DNA of 64,000 nucleotides from contig NZ_JAVKPH010000003.1 of NCBI RefSeq assembly GCF_031432425.1, forward strand, positions 181,402 to 245,401. Reading direction: 5' to 3'. This DNA comes from Ruixingdingia sedimenti (lineage in GTDB: Bacteria; Pseudomonadota; Alphaproteobacteria; Rhodobacterales; Rhodobacteraceae). The notes under the pieces are model-generated. The model saw nothing but the letters and a program-made list of their open reading frames with translations. It made no database searches and was not told the origin of the DNA. Position numbers and translations under genes: made by a program. This document shows, piece by piece, positions 45,495 to 53,863 of this stretch (the stretch's first letter is position 1; every line of letters starts with the position of its first letter).

Positions 45495-47687
45495 GTGCCC
45501 CGGATCCCCCATCCGCTCGACTGGCTGCTGCAGGCGCGCGGGATCCTGTTTCCCTGGCTGCCGGTGTGCCTGGGCACCGGAATCGCGCTGTGGTTCGCCG
45601 CCCCGCGCGAACCGGGGCTGGCAGAGGCGGGTGTGGCCGGTGCGCTTTTGCTGGCGGCGCTGGCCGGGCGGGTGTTCGGCGGGGTGCGCTGGCATCCGGT
45701 CTGGATCGGCGCGGGGATGGTCGCGGCGGGGTTCCTGCTGGCCACGGGGCGCGGCGCGCTGGTCGCCGCGCCGGTGCTGGACTGGCGCTATTACGGCCCG
45801 GTCGAGGGGCGGGTGGTGGAGGTCGACCGCTCCGCGAAGGACCGGATCCGCCTGACGCTCGACCAGGTGGCGCTGGACATCCGCGGCCCGCCGCCCGGGC
45901 GGGTGCGGATCTCGCTCATGTCCGATCAGCCGTGGCTTGCCCCGGTGCCGGGGATGCGCGTGGCGACCACCGCGCATCTGGCCCCGCCGCAGGGCCCGGC
46001 AGAACCGGGCGGGTTCGATTTCCGCCGGCTGGCGTGGTTCGGGGGGTTGGGGGCCACCGGCTATACCCGCACGCCGGTGCTGCGGCTGGCGCCGGCGGAA
46101 GGGGCCGCCGCGGTCTGGCTCGCGGCGCAGCGGCAGCGGCTGGCGCAGGCGGTGATGGCGCGGATCCCGGGCGATGCGGGGGGCTATGCGGCGGCGGTGA
46201 TGACGGGGGACCGTTCGGGGATCGGCGCGGCGGCGAACCAGGCGATGCGCGATTCGAACCTTTATCACCTCGTGTCGATTTCCGGCATGCATATGGGGAT
46301 GCTGGCGGCCTTCGTCTTCGGGCTGGTGCGCTACGGGCTGGCGCTGGTGCCCCGGCTGGCGCTGCGGCTGCCGGCCAAGAAGATCGGCGCGGGCGTCGCG
46401 CTGGTGGCGGCGGCGGCCTATCTGGCGCTGGCGGGGCGCGACGTGGCGACGGAACGCGCCTTCATCATGGTCGCGGTGATGCTGGTGGCGGTGCTGTTCG
46501 ACCGGCGCGCGCTGTCGCTGCGCACGGTGGCGATCGCGGCGCTGATCGTGCTGGCGCTGCGGCCGGAAAGCCTCGTGAACCCAGGGTTCCAGATGTCCTT
46601 CGCCGCCACGGTGGCGCTGGTTGCGGCCTTCGGCGCGCTGCGGGGCCTGCCGCGCGGGGGGCTGCCGCGCTGGCTGGTGCCGGCGCTGACGCTGGTGTTT
46701 TCCTCGGTCGTGGCGGGGACGGCGACGGCACCCTATGCGGCGGCGCATTTCGGGCGGGTGGCGGATTACGGGCTGGTGGCGAACCTGCTGGCGGTGCCGG
46801 CGATGGGGGTGCTGGTGATGCCCGGGGCGGTGATCTGGGCGCTGACCGCGCCTCTGGGGCTGGATGCGCCCGCGCTTTGGGCGATCGAGGCGGGGTCGCG
46901 CTGGATCCTCTACGTGGCCGCGCAGGTGGCGGCGGCGGAGGGCGCGGTATCGGGCGCCGTCCGCCCGTCCGGGGCGGTGCTGCCGGTGCTGACGCTCGGC
47001 GGGCTGTGGCTGGTGCTGTGGCGGGGGCCGGTGCGGCTGGCGGGGCTTGCGGGCATCGCCGCGGCCCTCTGGCTGTGGTGGGGGGCGGAGCGTCCGGCGC
47101 TGCTGGTTGCCGCCGATGGCGGGCAGGTGGGGGTGCATGCGGGTGCGGCCCGGGCGCTGGCCCGGCCCGGCGCCGCCTTCGTGGCCGAGGCCTGGCTGGA
47201 GGCCGATGGCGACATGGCCGGGGCCGATGCCGCCGGGCGGCGCGCGGGGGTGCGGCGCGAAGGCGGGCAGGCGGTGCTGACGCTGGCGGGGGCAGAGGTC
47301 GTCCACCTGCGCGGCAAGGCGGCGGCCGGGGCGCTGCCCGACGCCTGCGCCCGGGCGGCGCTGGTGGTGATCGCCGCGCCCGCGCCCGCGCCGCCGCCGG
47401 GCTGCATCGTGATCGACACGGGCTATCTGAAACGCCATGGCGCGCTGGCGCTGTCGCCCGCGCCGGGGGGCCTGCGGCTCGACGCCGCCGAGCCTTTGGC
47501 GGGCGCGCGCTACTGGACGGGTTTCGACCCCTGGCGGCGGGGGGCAAGGCCGCCCCCGCTGCGCCCGGACCTGCCGCCCGGCGCGGCATGGGCCGAAGGC
47601 GGGGCAACCATCCTCGCCTGGCCCCCGGCGGCGGCGCCGGTGCGGGTGGCGGAAACGGACCCCGGTTCGGTGCGGGGAGGGCGGTGA
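45495..47687 (+). CDS. comEC: ComEC/Rec2 family DNA-uptake channel
   Basis: 730 residues from the GTG at 45495. Multi-pass membrane protein with the N-terminal OB-like DUF4131 region and the central Competence domain: MTGDRSGIGAAANQAMRDSN and HLVSISGMHMGMLAAFVFG are its hallmarks. The C-terminal part (about 530-730) corresponds to the beta-lactamase-like region but lacks a clear HxHxDH metal motif, which is a common truncation in alphaproteobacteria. The family transports single-stranded DNA across the inner membrane. No other competence gene is nearby. Confidence 0.9.
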   Translation: MPRIPHPLDWLLQARGILFPWLPVCLGTGIALWFAAPREPGLAEAGVAGALLLAALAGRVFGGVRWHPVWIGAGMVAAGFLLATGRGALVAAPVLDWRYYGPVEGRVVEVDRSAKDRIRLTLDQVALDIRGPPPGRVRISLMSDQPWLAPVPGMRVATTAHLAPPQGPAEPGGFDFRRLAWFGGLGATGYTRTPVLRLAPAEGAAAVWLAAQRQRLAQAVMARIPGDAGGYAAAVMTGDRSGIGAAANQAMRDSNLYHLVSISGMHMGMLAAFVFGLVRYGLALVPRLALRLPAKKIGAGVALVAAAAYLALAGRDVATERAFIMVAVMLVAVLFDRRALSLRTVAIAALIVLALRPESLVNPGFQMSFAATVALVAAFGALRGLPRGGLPRWLVPALTLVFSSVVAGTATAPYAAAHFGRVADYGLVANLLAVPAMGVLVMPGAVIWALTAPLGLDAPALWAIEAGSRWILYVAAQVAAAEGAVSGAVRPSGAVLPVLTLGGLWLVLWRGPVRLAGLAGIAAALWLWWGAERPALLVAADGGQVGVHAGAARALARPGAAFVAEAWLEADGDMAGADAAGRRAGVRREGGQAVLTLAGAEVVHLRGKAAAGALPDACARAALVVIAAPAPAPPPGCIVIDTGYLKRHGALALSPAPGGLRLDAAEPLAGARYWTGFDPWRRGARPPPLRPDLPPGAAWAEGGATILAWPPAAAPVRVAETDPGSVRGGR

Positions 47688-48046
47688 AGCGGCGTTCCGC
47701 GGCTGTTTGCGTTGCGCGGGACTATGCGGACCGCGGCCGGGAGCGCCCCCCGGCAGGAGCCGGAACCCGGGCGCGGCAGGGGAGGGGTGGAATCCGTTTT
47801 GTTGCCGCAATGACAAGGTGTTGCAGGGTGATCCTGAACTTCCGTGTCAGCGGTGCGGCGAAATGCGGAAACCTTCGTCGAGGCGGTCAGCGGCGGGCCT
47901 GTCGATCTGCGGAGGGCATGGCCCCGCGCCGGCGGAAGGTCGGGACGCAACCCGATTTCCAGCGAAACTCCAATATCTTCCGGGGTGTCTTTCGACCACT
48001 TTTCCCACAGCGTCGTGAAGGCATCGACAGGACGCGGCGGCCCCGA
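47688..48046. other. 359-bp gap without visible gene
   Basis: Between the convergent comEC and lexA genes. I see no RNA fold of a known family, no member of the two repeat families, and no intrinsic terminator with a T-run. Short open frames here have no ribosome site or recognisable product. Confidence 0.6.
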
Positions 48047-48739
48047 TCAATAACTGCGGATCAGCCCCACCAGCCGGCCCTGCACCTGCACCAGATGGTC
48101 GGGGTAGACGCGGGTTTCATAGGCGGGGTTCGCGGCTTCCAGCGCGATCATGCCGCCCTTGCGGCGAAAGCGTTTCAGGGTCGCCTCGTGATCCTCGACC
48201 AGCGCCACGACGATATCGCCGTTCTCTGCCGTGTTCTGTTCGCGGATCACCACGATGTCGCCATCGTTGATCCCGGCCTCGATCATCGAATCGCCCCGCA
48301 CCTCCAGCGCGTAATGCGCGCCCTGGCCCGACAGCATCGACCCCGGCACCGCGACATGGTGCGAGACCTCGCTGATCGCCTCGATCGGCACACCGGCGGC
48401 GATGCGGCCCATGACGGGCAGTTCCAGCGCATGCACGGGCACCACCGGCATCGCGCCCCGGGGCGGTGCGGGCGGCGCGGGCGTTTCGGCCACCACGCGG
48501 GGGCGGAAGCCGGGGCGTTCCATCGCCTCGGGCAGTTTCACGATTTCGATCGCGCGGGCGCGGTGGGCGAGACGGCGGATGAAGCCGCGTTCTTCCAGCG
48601 CCGTGATCAGCCGGTGGATGCCGGACTTGGACTTGAGGTCCAGCGCCTCCTTCATTTCGTCGAAGGACGGGGGGATGCCATCCGCCTCCATCCGGGTGCG
48701 GATAAGGTCGAGCAATTCCAGTTGTTTGCGGGTCAGCAT
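48047..48739 (-). CDS. lexA: SOS repressor LexA
   Basis: 230 residues from the ATG at 48739. N-terminal winged HTH (MLTRKQLELLDLIRTRMEAD, then FDEMKEALDLKSKSGIHRLI) and C-terminal S24 self-cleaving domain. The cleavage bond is A115-G116 (GRIAAGVP), with catalytic S151 (RGDSMIEAG) and K189 (ATLKRF). RecA-stimulated self-cleavage derepresses DNA repair genes. An alphaproteobacterial SOS box lies 41 bp upstream, so it regulates itself. Confidence 0.97.
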   Translation of the reverse strand: MLTRKQLELLDLIRTRMEADGIPPSFDEMKEALDLKSKSGIHRLITALEERGFIRRLAHRARAIEIVKLPEAMERPGFRPRVVAETPAPPAPPRGAMPVVPVHALELPVMGRIAAGVPIEAISEVSHHVAVPGSMLSGQGAHYALEVRGDSMIEAGINDGDIVVIREQNTAENGDIVVALVEDHEATLKRFRRKGGMIALEAANPAYETRVYPDHLVQVQGRLVGLIRSY

Positions 48740-48779
48740 GGGGCCCCCTTCGGTTTGCAGGACGGCATGTACGCCTGAT

Positions 48780-48794
48780 GTTCTGCCACCGTTC
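48780..48794 (-). promoter_or_regulatory. SOS box of lexA
   Basis: GTTC-TGCCACC-GTTC, the direct-repeat alphaproteobacterial LexA site GTTC-N7-GTTC (equivalent to GAAC-N7-GAAC on the minus strand), 41 bp before the lexA start. Confidence 0.85.
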
Positions 48795-48813
48795 CCCTTT
48801 TGTGTCAACGCCC

Positions 48814-49989
48814 TTACAGCGCCAGCCAGTCCATTTCCGCCCCCGCCGCGCGCGCGGGATCGCCCGGCGGGCGGATCAGCAGCGCATCGGCATCGGCCAG
48901 CAGCACCAGCCGCGCGCTGTCCTGATCGTCATAGGGGTCGATCTGCGGCAGGCCCGCGCCGGGGATCAGGCGGGCGCGCATGTAATGGGCGCGGGGCCCG
49001 TTCGGCGGCAGGGCGCGGGCAAGCACCGCCCGGCGCGGATCGGGCCCCGGCGGCAGGCCCTGCATCGCGCGCAGAAGCGGCAGCAGGAAGAGATGCCCGC
49101 AGACGATGGCCGACACCGGATTGCCCGGCAGGCCGAGCAGAACCGAATCCCCCAACCGCCCGGCCATCAACGGTTTTCCCGGGCGCATGGCGATCTTGTA
49201 GAAGGCGCGCTCCATCCCCATGCCCGCGGCCACGGCGCCCACAAGGTCATGGTCGCCGACCGAGGCGCCGCCCACCGTCACGATCACATCCGCCCCTGCG
49301 GCAAGGCGCAGGACGGCGGCCAGCGCCTCGGCCCGGTCGCGGGCGATGGGCAGGATGCGGGTCTCTGCCCCCTCGGATTGCGCCATCGCGCGCAGGGCGA
49401 AGATGTTGGAGGCGACGATCTGGTCGGGGCCCGGCGCCTCGCCCGGCATCACCAGTTCGTCCCCGGTGGCGATCAGCGCGACCACGGGGCGGCGGTGGAC
49501 GGGCACGCGGCCCACATTCATCGCCGCCAGCAGCGCGAGATCGGCCGGGCGCAGGCGGCGGGGCGCGAGGCGATGGCCGGCGGCGAAATCGGCGCCGCGG
49601 GGGCGGATATGGGTGGCGGCCTCGGCCGCGGGGCCGAGCGTGACGTGATCGCCCTCTGCGGTCATGTCCTCCTGGATCAGCACGCGGGCGGCGCCGCGGG
49701 GCAGCGGCGCGCCGGTGAAGATGCGCACGGCCTCGCCCTGACCCACGCGGCCGGGGTAGGCGGCGCCGGCCTGCGCCATGCCGATGACGCGGAAGCGCGT
49801 GCCGGGGGCGGGGTCGCCCGCCACCGCATAGCCATCCATCGCGGCGGCGTCGAAGGGCGGCTGGTCGCGGGTGGCGGTGACGGGTTCGGCCAGAACGCGG
49901 CCAGCGGCGCGGGCAAGGGGCACCTCTTCCACCCCGGGGGGGCGGGCGAGGGCCAGGACCCGCGCCAGCGCCTCTGCCACCGGGATCAT
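48814..49989 (-). CDS. moeA: Molybdopterin molybdotransferase MoeA
   Basis: 391 residues. Inserts molybdate into adenylated molybdopterin. The four-domain MoeA layout is visible: N-terminal PFDAAAMDGYAVAG, GAPLPRGAARVLIQEDM, the central MPT-binding TGDELVMPGEAPGPDQIVAS and VTVGGASVGDHDLV, then LLGLPGNPVSAIVC. It is translationally coupled to moaC (ATGA at 49986-49989). About 400 residues is normal. Confidence 0.96.
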   Translation of the reverse strand: MIPVAEALARVLALARPPGVEEVPLARAAGRVLAEPVTATRDQPPFDAAAMDGYAVAGDPAPGTRFRVIGMAQAGAAYPGRVGQGEAVRIFTGAPLPRGAARVLIQEDMTAEGDHVTLGPAAEAATHIRPRGADFAAGHRLAPRRLRPADLALLAAMNVGRVPVHRRPVVALIATGDELVMPGEAPGPDQIVASNIFALRAMAQSEGAETRILPIARDRAEALAAVLRLAAGADVIVTVGGASVGDHDLVGAVAAGMGMERAFYKIAMRPGKPLMAGRLGDSVLLGLPGNPVSAIVCGHLFLLPLLRAMQGLPPGPDPRRAVLARALPPNGPRAHYMRARLIPGAGLPQIDPYDDQDSARLVLLADADALLIRPPGDPARAAGAEMDWLAL

Positions 49990-50462
49990 GGCGCGGCCTC
50001 GTAGCGGCCGGATTTGCCGCCGTCCTTCATCACCAGATGGATGTCGGTGATGCGCATGGATTTTTCCGCCGCCTTCAGCATGTCGTAGACGGTCAGCGCG
50101 GCAACGGAAACGGCGGTCAGCGCCTCCATCTCCACCCCCGTCTGGCCGGTGGTGCGCACGGTGGCCTCGATCACCAGCCCGGGCAGCGCGGGGTCGGGGG
50201 TGATGTCGAGCGCGACCTTGGCAAGCGGCAGGGGATGGCAGAGCGGGATCAGATCGGCGGTGCGTTTGGCCGCCATGATCCCCGCGAGCCGCGCGACGCC
50301 CGCCACATCGCCCTTCTGCGCGCGGCCCCCCGTGACCAGCGCCAGCGTGTCGGCCGACATGACCACATGGCCGCGCGCCACGGCCGTGCGCGCGGTTGCG
50401 GCCTTGTCCGAGACATCGACCATATGGGCCCGGCCGGCGGCGTCGAAATGCGTGAGCGGCAT
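49986..50462 (-). CDS. moaC: Cyclic pyranopterin monophosphate synthase MoaC
   Basis: 158 residues. Works after MoaA in molybdenum cofactor synthesis to form cyclic pyranopterin. Features: THFDAAGRAHMVDVSDKAAT, LAGIMAAKRTADLIPLCHPL with the catalytic His region, TGVEMEALTAVSVAALTVYD and DIHLVMKDGGKSG with active-site Asp and Lys. It lies 10 bp downstream of trpC and overlaps moeA. moaA is not in the window. Confidence 0.97.
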   Translation of the reverse strand: MPLTHFDAAGRAHMVDVSDKAATARTAVARGHVVMSADTLALVTGGRAQKGDVAGVARLAGIMAAKRTADLIPLCHPLPLAKVALDITPDPALPGLVIEATVRTTGQTGVEMEALTAVSVAALTVYDMLKAAEKSMRITDIHLVMKDGGKSGRYEAAP

Positions 50463-50471
50463 GGCGCCCCC

Positions 50472-51284
50472 CTACATGCCCCCCTGGGCGGTGAGCGGAT
50501 TGGCCAGCAGCGCGCGGGTGGCGGCGGCCACGTCGTCCTGCCGCATCAGGCTTTCGCCGATGAGGAAGCAGCGCACGCCGTAGCGGGCGAGGTCGGCAAG
50601 GTCGGCGGGCGTGTGAAGGCCGCTTTCCGACACCACCATCCGGTCCTCGGGCACGCGGCGGGCGAGCTTGCGGGTGGTGTCGAGGCTGACCTCGAACGTG
50701 TGCAGGTTGCGGTTGTTGATGCCGATCAGGCGCGAGTGCAGGCGGGTGGCGCGGTCCAGTTCGGCCTCGTCATGGACCTCGATCAGCACGTCCATGCCCC
50801 AGTGCTGCGCGGCGGATTCGAGTTCGGCCGCCTGGCCGTCCGACACGCTGGCCATGATGATCAGGATGCAGTCGGCGCCCCAGGCGCGGGCCTCTGTCAC
50901 CTGCCAGGGATCGTAAAGGAAATCCTTGCGCAGGCAGGGCAGCGCCGTGGCCTCGCGCGCCCGGATCAGGTATTCGGGCGCGCCCTGGAAGCTGGGCCCG
51001 TCGGTGAGGACCGACAGGCAGGTGGCGCCGCCGGATTCGTAGGCGCGGGCCAGCGCCGGCGGGTCGAAATCGGCGCGGATCAGGCCCTTGGAGGGGCTGG
51101 CCTTCTTGATCTCGGCGATGAGGCCATAGCCCGAGGCCGCGGCCTGGCGCAGGGCATCGGCAAAGCCGCGCGGCGCCGGGGCGGCGCGGGCGGCGGCCTC
51201 CAGATCGGCCTGGGGGGTCGCGGCGCGGGCGGCGGCGATTTCCTCGAGCTTGTAGGCCTTGATGCGGTCCAGGATGGTGGTCAT
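50472..51284 (-). CDS. trpC: Indole-3-glycerol phosphate synthase
   Basis: 270 residues from the ATG at 51284. TIM barrel that closes the indole ring in tryptophan synthesis. Features: LIAEIKKASPSKGLIRADFD (catalytic Lys), SVLTDGPSFQGAPEYL, PCLRKDFLYDPWQV (catalytic Lys), VEVHDEAELDRA-type segment LIEVHDEAELDRA, LIGINNRNLHTFEV, SESGLHTPADLADL. It is the monofunctional form. It is separated from trpD by ung and a 205-bp repeat-bearing gap. Confidence 0.97.
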   Translation of the reverse strand: MTTILDRIKAYKLEEIAAARAATPQADLEAAARAAPAPRGFADALRQAAASGYGLIAEIKKASPSKGLIRADFDPPALARAYESGGATCLSVLTDGPSFQGAPEYLIRAREATALPCLRKDFLYDPWQVTEARAWGADCILIIMASVSDGQAAELESAAQHWGMDVLIEVHDEAELDRATRLHSRLIGINNRNLHTFEVSLDTTRKLARRVPEDRMVVSESGLHTPADLADLARYGVRCFLIGESLMRQDDVAAATRALLANPLTAQGGM

Positions 51285-51360
51285 CGGCGGTCCTCCTGTG
51301 GCTGAGGTAGCGCGGGTTGACGGGAAAGTGAAGCTTCGGGCCGGATTTTTCCCCGGGAAG

Positions 51361-51490
51361 GGGCGTTCGGGGGGCAGCCGCCCCCCCGTTTTGCGGAAAG
51401 AGCGGGGGGCTGCCGCCCCCCGCGGCCCCCCGCCCAAAGGGGCCTTCTGCCCCTTTGGAAACCCCGAGAGTATTTCGGAAAAGGTGAAGT
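51361..51490. repeat. GC-rich dyads and half copy G of the palindromic repeat
   Basis: GGGGGGCAGCCGCCCCCCCG and, after a short spacer, CGGGGGGCTGCCGCCCCCCG form two stacked imperfect palindromes. GAGAGTATTTCGGAAAAGGTGAAG at 51465-51487 is the left half of the dispersed repeat. It lies between ung and trpC and may terminate or attenuate the trp transcript. Confidence 0.55.
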
Positions 51491-52128
51491 CAGGCGGACC
51501 AGTCGACGGGTTTCCCGCCCCGGGCGGCGAGCCAGTGGTTGGTGCGGCTGAAGGGGCCGGAGCCGAAGAAGCCGCGCCGGGCGGAAAGGGGCGAGGGGTG
51601 GGCGCTCGTAAGGATCAGGTGTTCGGGGCCGAGCAAGGGCAGGGCGAGCGTCTGCGCCGGCTTGCCCCAGAGCAGGAAGGCCGTGGGCCGTGCGGCGCAG
51701 CGGGCGAGGATCTGGGCCGCGAGCCTTTGCCAGCCGAGGGTGCGGTGGCCGTGGCTTTCGCCCTCGGGCACGCTGAGCACGGGGTTGAGCAGCAGGACGC
51801 CCTGTTTCGCCCATCCGGTGAGGTCGCCGTTGCTGCGGGCGATGCCGGTGTCGTCCTCCAGTTCGCGGAAGATATTGGCGAGCGAGCGGGGCAGGGGCCG
51901 GGTGCCGGGCGGGACGGAAAAGGCGAGGCCCATCGCATGGGCGCGGTTGGGGTAGGGGTCCTGGCCGAGGATCACCGCCCGCACCGCCTCGGGCGGCGTG
52001 AGGTCCAGCGCCCGGAAGAGCGCATCGGGGCCGGGCAGCCAGCCGGGCGTCCGCGCCAGCGTGGCGCGGATCGTGGGCCAGTCATCGGCGAAGAAGGGAA
52101 GATCGGCCCAGGGTGCGGGCGGGGTCAT
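51490..52128 (-). CDS. ung: Uracil-DNA glycosylase
   Basis: 212 residues. Family-1 UDG removing uracil from DNA: catalytic Asp in VILGQDPYPNRAHAMGLAFS, GVLLLNPVLSVPEGESHGH, and the DNA-minor-groove loop HPSPLSARRGFFGS with the catalytic His. It begins inside the end of trpD (ATGA at 52125-52128). DNA repair is unrelated to tryptophan synthesis, so its place between trpD and trpC looks like an insertion into the trp cluster. Confidence 0.96.
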   Translation of the reverse strand: MTPPAPWADLPFFADDWPTIRATLARTPGWLPGPDALFRALDLTPPEAVRAVILGQDPYPNRAHAMGLAFSVPPGTRPLPRSLANIFRELEDDTGIARSNGDLTGWAKQGVLLLNPVLSVPEGESHGHRTLGWQRLAAQILARCAARPTAFLLWGKPAQTLALPLLGPEHLILTSAHPSPLSARRGFFGSGPFSRTNHWLAARGGKPVDWSA

Positions 52129-53150
52129 GCCGGGGCCTGCGCGGGGGTGATCCGCCGCAGGGCCTCCAGCCTTTCGCGCGCGGCGCCGCTGTCGATGGCG
52201 CGGCGGGCGAGGTCGGCGCCCTCGCGCAGGCTGGTGGCGCGGTCGGCCACCACCAGGGCGGCGGCGGCGTTCAGCAGCACCGCGTCGCGATAGGCCCCCG
52301 GCGCGCCGTTCAGAAGCGCCTGAAGGGCGGCGGCGTTTTCCGCGGGCGTGCCGCCGGCGATATGTTCGAACGGATGCCAGGGCAGGCCCGCGTCATCCGG
52401 GGTCACGGTGAATTCGCTGACCGCGCCATGCGCCAGTGCCGCCACGCGCGAGGGGGCGGCGATCGACAATTCGTCCGTGCCGTCGCCGCCATGCACGATC
52501 CAGGCCTTGACCGCGCCGAGCGCGGCCAGCGTTTCCGCCATGGGCCGCAGCAGCGTATCGGAAAACGCCCCCGTCAGCTGCCGCCGCACCCCGGCGGGGT
52601 TGGTCAGGGGCCCGAGGATGTTGAAGATCGTCCGCGTCCCCAGTTCCAGCCGCACCGGGGCGACATGGCGGGTGGCGGGGTGGTGCATGGGGGCCATCAT
52701 GAAGCCGATCCCGGCGTCGGCCAGGCAGCGTTCCACCACCTCGGGGCCGATCATCACGTTCAGCCCCAGTTCCGTCATCGCATCCGCCGCCCCCGATTTC
52801 GACGACAGGTTGCGGTTGCCGTGTTTGGCCACGCTGACCCCCGCCCCCGCGACGACGAAGGCCGTGGCGGTGGAGATGTTGAGCGTGCCCTTGCCGTCGC
52901 CCCCGGTGCCCACGATGTCCATCGCATCCTCGGGCGCGCGGACCTTGTGGCATTTGGCGCGCATGACGGAGGCGGCGGCGGCGTATTCGTCCACCGTCTC
53001 GCCCCGCGTGCGCAGGGCCATCAAGAGGCCCCCCATCTGGGCGGGCGTCGCCTCGCCCTCGAAGAGGATGGTGAAGGCGGCCTCCGCCTCCGCCCGGGTC
53101 AGGGCGCGTTCCGAGGCGGCGGCGATCAGCGGTTTCAGCGCCTGGCTCAT
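52125..53150 (-). CDS. trpD: Anthranilate phosphoribosyltransferase
   Basis: 341 residues. Transfers phosphoribose from PRPP to anthranilate. Signature segments: MDIVGTGGDGKGTLNISTAT (glycine-rich PRPP loop), VAKHGNRNLSSKSGAADAMT, FMMAPMHHPATRHVAPVR, and RTIFNILGPLTNPAGVRRQL. Length is normal (about 340). Its start overlaps the trpG stop (ATGA), implying coupled synthesis. Confidence 0.97.
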   Translation of the reverse strand: MSQALKPLIAAASERALTRAEAEAAFTILFEGEATPAQMGGLLMALRTRGETVDEYAAAASVMRAKCHKVRAPEDAMDIVGTGGDGKGTLNISTATAFVVAGAGVSVAKHGNRNLSSKSGAADAMTELGLNVMIGPEVVERCLADAGIGFMMAPMHHPATRHVAPVRLELGTRTIFNILGPLTNPAGVRRQLTGAFSDTLLRPMAETLAALGAVKAWIVHGGDGTDELSIAAPSRVAALAHGAVSEFTVTPDDAGLPWHPFEHIAGGTPAENAAALQALLNGAPGAYRDAVLLNAAAALVVADRATSLREGADLARRAIDSGAARERLEALRRITPAQAPA

Positions 53151-53728
53151 GCGGCGGCCTTCGCGGTGTTCAGGAAGGTTTTCAGCATCGCATGGCCATG
53201 TTCCGAGGCGATGGATTCGGGGTGGAACTGCACGCCCTCCACGGCCAGATCGCGGTGGCGCAGGCCCATGATGGTGCCGTCCTCCAGCCAGGCGGTGATT
53301 TCGAGGCAGTCGGGCAGGGTCTCGCGCTCCACGACCAGCGAGTGGTAGCGCGTCGCCTGCAGCGGCGAGGGCAGGCCCGCGAAGACGCCCCGGCCCGCGT
53401 GGTGGACGGCGCCGAGCTTGCCGTGCACGATCTCGTGGCAGCGCACGACGCGGCCGCCGAAGGCCTGCCCGATGGTCTGGTGGCCGAGGCAGACGCCCAG
53501 AAGCGGGATCCCCGCATCGGCGGCGGCCAGCGTCAGCGGCAGGCAGATGCCGGCGGCGTCGGGGTCGCAGGGGCCGGGCGACAGCACGATGGCGGCGGGG
53601 TTCATGGCCAGCGCGTCCTGCACGCTCAGCGCATCGTTGCGGCGCACCGCGACATCGGCCCCCAGTTCGCCGAGGTAATGCACGAGGTTGTAGGTGAAGC
53701 TGTCGTAGTTGTCGATCAGCAGAAGCAT
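53147..53728 (-). CDS. trpG: Anthranilate synthase glutaminase subunit TrpG
   Basis: 193 residues from the ATG at 53728. Class-I glutamine amidotransferase that feeds ammonia to TrpE. Triad visible: C80 in LLGVCLGHQTIG, H169 and E171 in VQFHPESI. The N-terminus LLLIDNYDSFTYNLVHYLGE is the family signature. It could also serve PabB (amphibolic TrpG/PabA). The partner trpE lies 4 kb to the right on the opposite strand, separated by two other genes. Confidence 0.96.
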   Translation of the reverse strand: MLLLIDNYDSFTYNLVHYLGELGADVAVRRNDALSVQDALAMNPAAIVLSPGPCDPDAAGICLPLTLAAADAGIPLLGVCLGHQTIGQAFGGRVVRCHEIVHGKLGAVHHAGRGVFAGLPSPLQATRYHSLVVERETLPDCLEITAWLEDGTIMGLRHRDLAVEGVQFHPESIASEHGHAMLKTFLNTAKAAA

Positions 53729-53768
53729 GCCGTGGCCCGGCCTTTCCCCGCGAAAGCGGCGCGTGTTA

Positions 53769-53835
53769 GGGGGTGAACCCCGGTCCGTGTCGCGGTATAG
53801 ATGCGCAAAGCGCGGGAGGGGGTCAACCCCGGTCC
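53769..53835. promoter_or_regulatory. Paired palindromes between trpG and the deacetylase gene
   Basis: GGGGGTGAACCCCGGTCC (53769-53786) and GGGGGTCAACCCCGGTCC (53818-53835) differ in one base and lie 49 bp apart. Each holds the palindrome GGGGT-NA-ACCCC. A TATAGAT lies between them. The position in a divergent promoter region suggests a shared operator. Confidence 0.5.
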
Positions 53836-53863
53836 CGTGTGCGTCGCCGCCGCGCAGGGGGCG

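Noticed and set aside
45566..48778. 1070-codon plus-strand open frame overlapping comEC and running opposite lexA
   Set aside because: It is the +1 shadow of comEC and then antisense of lexA. Composition is Gly/Arg/Ala only.
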